Of a stretch of DNA of 11,116 nucleotides, positions 6,715-11,116 are shown piece after piece. The notes under the pieces are model-generated. The model searched no databases and was not told the DNA's origin. It was given only the letters and a program-made list of their open reading frames with translations. Positions within the stretch are counted from its first letter, which is position 1. Every line of letters begins with the position of its first letter. Position numbers and translations under genes: made by a program. The stretch is from CAZNVB01 sp964651495 (GTDB taxonomy: Bacteria > Acidobacteriota > Aminicenantia > Aminicenantales > UBA8522). The DNA is taken from the NCBI GenBank assembly GCA_964651495.1, contig CAZYWP010000104.1:1-11116 (forward strand), given 5' to 3'.

Positions 6715-7166
6715 AGTGCCCCTTCTGCAGCCACGCAGACAGCAAGGTCATCGACTCCCGCGAAAGCCGGAAAGACTTATCCATCCGCCGGAGAAGGGAA
6801 TGCATCGCCTGCAAAAAGCGGTTCACGACCTACGAGAAGATCGAGGTCATTCCCTACATGGTGGTGAAGAAGGACGGCAGCCGTCAGCCGTTTGACGGCC
6901 AGAAAATCTTGCGGGGGCTGCTCAAGGCCTGCGAAAAAAGGCCGATTCCCGTCGCCAAGCTCGAGGAGATCGTCGAGGAGATCGAAACGAAAGTCCAGGA
7001 ACGGCCGGACAAGGAGATCAAGGTCGCCGAGATCGGCCTGTTCGTCATGGACAAGCTCAGGGCCTTGGACAAGGTCGCCTATGTGAGGTTCGCCTCCGTC
7101 TACCGGGAGTTCAAGGACGTCCTCGAGTTCAAGCAAGAGCTGGAGACCCTTCTCAAGGAAAGGTAG
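6711..7166 (+). CDS. nrdR: Transcriptional repressor NrdR
   Basis: A 151-residue NrdR, the zinc- and nucleotide-binding repressor of ribonucleotide reductase genes. The zinc ribbon is formed by Cys3/Cys6 (MKCPFC) and Cys31/Cys34 (CIAC), with the typical IDSRE and RRRREC residues between. An ATP-cone domain follows at about 49-139 (VVKKDGSRQPFDGQKI to YVRFASVYREF). Length and content are standard for the family. The start at 6711 gives the family N-terminus exactly and overlaps the preceding stop by four bases (ATGA), indicating translational coupling. A longer frame from 6630 would add a tail that only shadows the membrane-protein gene. AGGAG lies at 6693-6697, rather far upstream at 13 bases. 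No ribonucleotide reductase gene or obvious NrdR box is present, so its targets are outside the window. Confidence 0.97.
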   Translation: MKCPFCSHADSKVIDSRESRKDLSIRRRRECIACKKRFTTYEKIEVIPYMVVKKDGSRQPFDGQKILRGLLKACEKRPIPVAKLEEIVEEIETKVQERPDKEIKVAEIGLFVMDKLRALDKVAYVRFASVYREFKDVLEFKQELETLLKER

Positions 7167-7179
7167 TTCTCCCTGCCCG

Positions 7180-7632
7180 ATGATCAGAAAAATCAAGCCC
7201 GTCTCGAGGGTCATCAAGATCGAGACAGAGGTTCGCCCGATCAAGCGTTCCCCGCTTGTCCGCCGGGAAAGATTTCCCACCTGGGATGAGACCTGGGTTC
7301 CCCGCGTGGACATCTATGAGAAAGCGAAGGAGATCGTCGTCGAGGCCGAGATCCCGGGGGTCGGCGCGGCCGACATCATGATCACGGTCCACAGCAACCG
7401 CGTCGAGATCAAGGGCAGGAAAAAGGAGGGGGGCTCCTCGGAGAAAATCAGGTTCCTGCGCCTGGAACGGGAGTTCGGCAGCTTCCGCCGCCTGGTGGCC
7501 CTTCCGAGCACGGTTGTCCCGGATAAGGCCAAGGCGTTTTTAGAAAACGGAGTTTTGGCCCTGCGACTCAAAAAATATCTTCCCCACGAGGAAAAAGAGA
7601 TCGTGATCGACATTCCCAAGACCGAAGGATGA
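7180..7632 (+). CDS. Hsp20/alpha-crystallin family small heat shock protein
   Basis: A 150-residue small heat shock protein, an ATP-independent holdase that keeps unfolding proteins soluble. The alpha-crystallin domain covers about 39-132: it starts WVPRVDIYE, continues with EAEIPGV (56-62) and VEIKGRKK (75-82), and ends with the signature ENGVLALRL (122-130). The C-terminal tail has the I-x-I motif (IVI at 141-143, overlapping IDI) that docks subunits into oligomers. The N-terminal arm (1-38) is short and basic. It starts 13 bp after nrdR and ends 15 bp before lon. No clear Shine-Dalgarno precedes the ATG (CTCCCTGCCCG), so translation may depend on ribosomes finishing nrdR. No other in-frame start is available between the nrdR stop and 7180. 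No CIRCE element was seen; its expression probably follows the operon promoter. Confidence 0.95.
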   Translation: MIRKIKPVSRVIKIETEVRPIKRSPLVRRERFPTWDETWVPRVDIYEKAKEIVVEAEIPGVGAADIMITVHSNRVEIKGRKKEGGSSEKIRFLRLEREFGSFRRLVALPSTVVPDKAKAFLENGVLALRLKKYLPHEEKEIVIDIPKTEG

Positions 7633-7636
7633 ACCC

Positions 7637-7643
7637 GGAGGAG
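7637..7643 (+). promoter_or_regulatory. Consensus ribosome binding site of lon
   Basis: GGAGGAG begins five bases after the hsp20 stop and ends four bases before the lon ATG at 7648. It is the strongest Shine-Dalgarno in the operon, in contrast to the poor or absent ones before the membrane protein and hsp20. Confidence 0.75.
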
Positions 7644-7647
7644 CGCG

Positions 7648-10056
7648 ATGGCTGAAAAGGATGACAAGAACGGCGAGGCCCTGGACGAGTTGATTGAAGA
7701 ACGGGACCAGAGACTGCAGATTCCGCAGAAGCTGCCCGTCCTGCTGCTCCGGGACATTGTTGTCTTCCCCTACATGATCGCCCCTCTGTTCGTGGGCCGG
7801 GAGAAGTCAAAGAACGCCATCGACCATTCCCTTTCCGCCCACCGCATGATCCTGCTGCTGACACAGAAGGAGATGGAGATCGAGGACCCCAAGCGGGAGG
7901 ACGTCTATGACGTCGGCACAGTCGCCCTGATCATGAGGATGCTCAAGCTCCCCGACGGCCGGGTCCGCATCCTGGCCCAGGGTCTCATCCGGGCGCGGAT
8001 CGAATCGTTCGAGGAAGACCAGCCGTATATCCAGGCCCAGGTTTCGGTCATCCACGAGCCGGAGACCAAGGACAAGACCATCGAGAATGAGGCGCTCATC
8101 CGGAACGTCCGCAACGGGCTGGAAAAAGCGACTTCCCTGGGAAAGAACGTCCCGCCCGAGGTCCTGATCATCGCCGCCAACGTCGAGGAGATGGGGAGGC
8201 TGGCCGACCTGACGGCGTCCAACCTCGAGCTCAAGGTGGAGGAGGCCCAGAAAATCCTCGAAATCGTCGATTCTTCGCAGCGCCTGAAGCGGGTCTACGA
8301 GCTCCTGGCCAAGGAGCTCGAGCTCCTGGACATGCAGAGCAAGATCAGCACCGAGGCCAAGGGCGAGATGGACAAACTGCAGAGGCAGTATTACCTCCGC
8401 CAGCAGATGAAGGCGATCCAGAAGGAACTGGGCGAAGGGACGGAGATCCAGGAGGAGATTAAGGCCTACCAGGACAAGCTGGCCAAGCTCAAACTGGCGG
8501 AGGAAGTCAGGGAGGAGCTCGATAAACAGATCAGCCGGCTGGCCCAGATGCATCCCGAGTCGGCGGAGACGGCGGTCGTGCGCAACTATCTGGACTCGAT
8601 GTTCGCGCTTCCCTGGAACAAGAGCACAGTCGACAACCTCGAGCTGTGCAAGGCTCAAAAAATCCTGGACGAAGACCACTACGGCCTGGAAAAGGTGAAG
8701 GAGCGGATCCTCGAGTATCTCGCCGTGCGCTCCCTGTCGAAAAAGATCAAGGGCCCGATCTTCTGTTTCGTCGGCCCGCCCGGCGTGGGCAAGACATCCC
8801 TCGGCCGGTCCATCGCCCGCGCCCTGGGGAGAAAGTTCATCCGCATCTCGCTGGGCGGGGTGCGCGACGAGGCCGAGATCCGAGGCCACCGTCGGACCTA
8901 TGTCGGGGCCATGCCGGGCCGGATTGTCCAGGGAATCCGGCGCGCCGGGTCGAACAACCCGGTCTTCATGATGGATGAGGTCGACAAGATCGGGGCCGAT
9001 TTCCGGGGCGACCCCTCCTCGGCCCTTCTTGAAGTGCTCGACCCGGAGCAGAATTATTCTTTCCGGGACCATTACCTCGGCGTCCCCTTTGACCTCTCCA
9101 AGGTCATGTTCATCACCACGGCCAACCTTCTCGACCCCATCCAGCCGGCGTTCCGCGACCGCATGGAGATCCTCAACCTGCCGGGCTATACCGAAGGGGA
9201 AAAGCTGCAGATCGCCCTCCAGCATCTCATCCCCAAGCAGATCAAGGAACACGCGCTGAGCGCCAAGTATATTCTTTTTACCGAGGGTGCGATCAAGAAG
9301 ATGATCGAGCTCTATACCCGCGAGGCCGGCGTCCGGAACCTGGAGCGGGAGATTGCCTCCGTCTGCCGGAAGGTCGCGCGGAAAGTCGCCGAGGGCAAGA
9401 AGAAACGCTTCCGCATCACCTCTCTGAATGTGGAGGGCTATCTCGGCCCGCCGCGCATTTTTAAGGACCAGCTTCTCAAGAAAGACCAGGTCGGAGTGGC
9501 CACGGGAGTGGCCTGGACCGCCGCCGGGGGCGAGATCCTGTTTGTCGAAGTGATTAAGATGAAGGGCAAGGGAAACCTCTCCTTGACGGGCTCGCTCGGC
9601 GACGTCATGAAGGAGTCTGGCCAGGCCGCCCTGAGCTACGCGCGCGCCCACGCCGAGGAGCTCGGCATCGGGGCCGATTTCTTCTCCTCCTATGATTTCC
9701 ATATCCATATCCCCGAAGGCGCCATTCCCAAGGACGGCCCCTCGGCCGGCGTCACCATCGCCACCGCCCTGCTCTCGGTGTGCACCGAGATGAAGGTCAA
9801 GCGGGATGTGGCCATGACCGGGGAGATCACCCTCCGCGGCAACATCCTGCCCATCGGCGGGGTGAAGGAAAAGGTCCTGGCCGCCCAGCGCGCCGGCGTC
9901 CGCAAAATGATCCTTCCCGCCCCGAATAAAAAGGACCTGATCGACATTCCCCAGAAGATCAGGAAAGAGATGGAGTTCATCTTCGTCGATGAGATCAAGG
10001 ATGTCTTCGACCAGGCCCTGGTGAAGCCGGAGGCAAACATAAAGGCCGGGGGATGA
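7648..10056 (+). CDS. lon: ATP-dependent endopeptidase La (Lon protease)
   Basis: A complete 802-residue LonA-type protease, a homohexameric cytoplasmic AAA+ enzyme that degrades misfolded and regulatory proteins. The N-terminal LON substrate-binding domain runs from about 28 (KLPVLLLRDIVVFPYMIAPLFVGR) to about 225, followed by a charged coiled-coil stretch (about 230-300) that includes YYLRQQMKAIQKELGE. The AAA+ module has Walker A GPPGVGKT (376-383), SLGGVRDEAEIRGHRRTYVG (401-420) and Walker B VFMMDEVDK (439-447). The proteolytic domain carries catalytic Ser699 in PKDGPSAG and Lys742 in GGVKEK; their spacing of 43 matches E. coli Lon Ser679/Lys722. Length is normal and no key residue is missing. 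Directly behind an hsp20 gene, it suggests a coordinated hold-and-degrade response. Its stop overlaps thiL in ATGA. Confidence 0.98.
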   Translation: MAEKDDKNGEALDELIEERDQRLQIPQKLPVLLLRDIVVFPYMIAPLFVGREKSKNAIDHSLSAHRMILLLTQKEMEIEDPKREDVYDVGTVALIMRMLKLPDGRVRILAQGLIRARIESFEEDQPYIQAQVSVIHEPETKDKTIENEALIRNVRNGLEKATSLGKNVPPEVLIIAANVEEMGRLADLTASNLELKVEEAQKILEIVDSSQRLKRVYELLAKELELLDMQSKISTEAKGEMDKLQRQYYLRQQMKAIQKELGEGTEIQEEIKAYQDKLAKLKLAEEVREELDKQISRLAQMHPESAETAVVRNYLDSMFALPWNKSTVDNLELCKAQKILDEDHYGLEKVKERILEYLAVRSLSKKIKGPIFCFVGPPGVGKTSLGRSIARALGRKFIRISLGGVRDEAEIRGHRRTYVGAMPGRIVQGIRRAGSNNPVFMMDEVDKIGADFRGDPSSALLEVLDPEQNYSFRDHYLGVPFDLSKVMFITTANLLDPIQPAFRDRMEILNLPGYTEGEKLQIALQHLIPKQIKEHALSAKYILFTEGAIKKMIELYTREAGVRNLEREIASVCRKVARKVAEGKKKRFRITSLNVEGYLGPPRIFKDQLLKKDQVGVATGVAWTAAGGEILFVEVIKMKGKGNLSLTGSLGDVMKESGQAALSYARAHAEELGIGADFFSSYDFHIHIPEGAIPKDGPSAGVTIATALLSVCTEMKVKRDVAMTGEITLRGNILPIGGVKEKVLAAQRAGVRKMILPAPNKKDLIDIPQKIRKEMEFIFVDEIKDVFDQALVKPEANIKAGG

Positions 10057-11033
10057 GACTCCGCTCCCTGCGCGAGAGAGAGCTCATTTCGGCCATCCGG
10101 AAAGAGTTCGCCGGCGCGGTCGACGGCCTGCTCGTCGGGATCGGGGATGACGCGGCGGTCATCCGCGTGACCGGCGCGCGCTGCCTCCTCACCACCGACC
10201 TTCTGATCGAGGATGTTCATTTCATCTCCGCCCTTCATCCGCCCGTCCTTCTCGGGCGGAAGGCCCTCAACGTCAACCTGAGCGATATCGCGGCCATGGG
10301 CGGCCGGCCCCGCTTCGCCCTCCTTGGCCTCGGGTTGCGGCCCAACGTCGGGAAACGCTGGGTGCAAGGGTTCTTCGCCGGGTTCAAGGAGGCGGCCGCA
10401 GAAGCCGGAGTCGGGCTTGTCGGCGGCGACGTTTCCGCGGCGGATAAGATCTGCCTCTCGGTGACGGTTGTCGGTGAGGGGGATGACGCTGTCCGCCGGA
10501 GCGGCGCCCGGCCGGGGGACTTGATCTATGTTTCGGGTAGCCTCGGAGATGCGGCCGCCGGGCTGCGTCTGCTCAGGGACGGCCACAAATTGGGGAAAAA
10601 TAAAAGAGCGGACTCGCTCCTGCGGGCCTTCCTGGACCCGGCCCCTCAAATTGCCCTCGGACTGGCGTTGGCCGGCCGCCGCTTCGCCACCGCCATGATC
10701 GATACGAGCGACGGATTGTCCGTCGACCTCCACCATCTGTGCGAGGAAAGCGGGACCGGCGCCCTGGTTGAACTCCCCGCCCTGCCCCTTTCGCCAGCGC
10801 TCCGCAGGTTTGAGAAAAACTCTGTTGAGGTTGCGCTTCACGGGGGGGAGGACTACCAGCTGCTCTTCACGATTTCGCCGGGGAAGTTATCAGGCCTGGC
10901 CGCGCTGCAGAAGGAATTCGAGGTTCACCGGATCGGCCGGATGACGCGGGGGAAGGGCGTTCGGGTGATTGATGAACAAGGGAGGAAGAAAGCTCTCAGG
11001 GTCGGGGGTTACGAGCATCTATCGTTTTTGTGA
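10053..11033 (+). CDS. thiL: Thiamine-monophosphate kinase ThiL
   Basis: A 326-residue ThiL, which phosphorylates thiamine monophosphate with ATP to give thiamine diphosphate, the last step of the pathway. The ATP/Mg motifs are present in order: GIGDDAAV (29-36), TTDLLIEDVHF (47-57), NLSDIAAMGG (75-84), GLVGGDVS (121-128), DTSDGLSVDL (217-226) and GGEDYQLLF (264-272), with the usual C-terminal GYEHLSFL. It belongs to the PurM/HypE-like AIR synthase fold family; these motifs distinguish it from SelD and HypE. The length is typical. The start overlaps the lon stop by four bases, so translation is probably coupled, with GGGGG just before the ATG as a weak ribosome site. No thiamine pyrophosphate riboswitch or other thi gene is in the window, so it is likely expressed constitutively with lon. 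Confidence 0.97.
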   Translation: MRLRSLRERELISAIRKEFAGAVDGLLVGIGDDAAVIRVTGARCLLTTDLLIEDVHFISALHPPVLLGRKALNVNLSDIAAMGGRPRFALLGLGLRPNVGKRWVQGFFAGFKEAAAEAGVGLVGGDVSAADKICLSVTVVGEGDDAVRRSGARPGDLIYVSGSLGDAAAGLRLLRDGHKLGKNKRADSLLRAFLDPAPQIALGLALAGRRFATAMIDTSDGLSVDLHHLCEESGTGALVELPALPLSPALRRFEKNSVEVALHGGEDYQLLFTISPGKLSGLAALQKEFEVHRIGRMTRGKGVRVIDEQGRKKALRVGGYEHLSFL

Positions 11034-11060
11034 ACAGGTCAGGTTAAGCAAACAGTAGGA

Positions 11061-11116
11061 CTAAAGCAGGATTCCGTCGAATATGATGTCGGCCGGACCG
11101 GACTGGTAGACCTTCT
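11061..11116 (-). CDS. Probable C-terminal end of a reverse-strand gene (partial)
   Basis: On the minus strand one frame is open from the window edge (first full codon at 11114) through 17 codons to TAG at 11061-11063, reading KVYQSGPADIIFDGILL. The alternation of polar and hydrophobic residues looks like a natural protein end, but the product cannot be named. If real, it converges on thiL, leaving a 27-bp gap with no recognisable terminator. The other two minus frames are also open here for similar lengths, so openness alone proves little. Confidence 0.38.
   Translation of the reverse strand, partial: KVYQSGPADIIFDGILL

Noticed and set aside
7807..9708. Very long antisense reading frame (633 codons) opposite lon
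   Set aside because: It is a mirror of the GC-rich codon usage of lon. Its translation is low-complexity in Leu, Asp, Gly and Arg with no domain, while the plus strand encodes an intact Lon.
9690..10841. Antisense frame of 383 codons opposite the lon end and thiL
   Set aside because: It crosses two clearly coding plus-strand genes, has no recognisable motif and is explained by codon bias.
1..11116. CRISPR array, insertion sequence with transposase, toxin-antitoxin pair or phage module
   Set aside because: No regularly spaced repeats, transposase motifs, small paired genes or phage proteins were seen on either strand.

Overview
The window (GC-rich, roughly 60% by eye) looks like a chromosomal segment of an uncultured bacterium, most likely Acidobacteriota or the related Candidatus Aminicenantota. 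The best pointer is the 958-residue serine/threonine kinase fused to a TolB/PD40-type propeller, with a zinc ribbon at its N-terminus and a C-terminal tail of the NWFEELKRLVP type. I know that architecture and tail mainly from those phyla. The placement is an inference from gene style, not from a marker gene.

Layout: (1) 1-105 holds a possible C-terminal tail of an upstream gene and a weak promoter. (2) 115-2406 (+) is an exported or lipid-anchored DUF5703-type protein, a probable (alpha/alpha)6 glycosidase relative. (3) 2402-2475 is a 74-bp near-perfect palindrome that contains the stop codon of that gene and fills most of the gap to the convergent kinase gene. (4) 2505-5381 (-) is the receptor-like kinase. 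Only 30 bp upstream of its GTG start lies a tRNA-Gln(CTG) gene on the same strand with a good sigma70-type promoter. (5) 5527-5685 is a gene-free divergent intergenic region with purine/pyrimidine repeats and, at its right end, a strong-looking promoter for the rightward genes. (6) 5686-11033 (+) is a tight five-gene run: YbhN/UPF0104-type flippase-like membrane protein, nrdR, hsp20, lon, thiL. Two junctions are ATGA overlaps and the other two gaps are 13 and 15 bp. (7) After 11033 a reverse-strand reading frame probably enters from outside the window.

How the genes fit together: the right-hand run reads as one operon of housekeeping and stress genes: ribonucleotide reductase repression (NrdR), holding of unfolded proteins (Hsp20), their degradation (Lon) and thiamine diphosphate synthesis (ThiL), headed by a membrane protein. 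The left half is more accessory-like: a secreted carbohydrate-active protein and a transmembrane signalling kinase. I found no CRISPR array, transposase, phage gene, toxin-antitoxin pair or recognisable defence system. The least explained items are the palindrome across a stop codon, the tRNA-kinase transcription unit, the DUF5703 protein and the possibly leaderless operon start.
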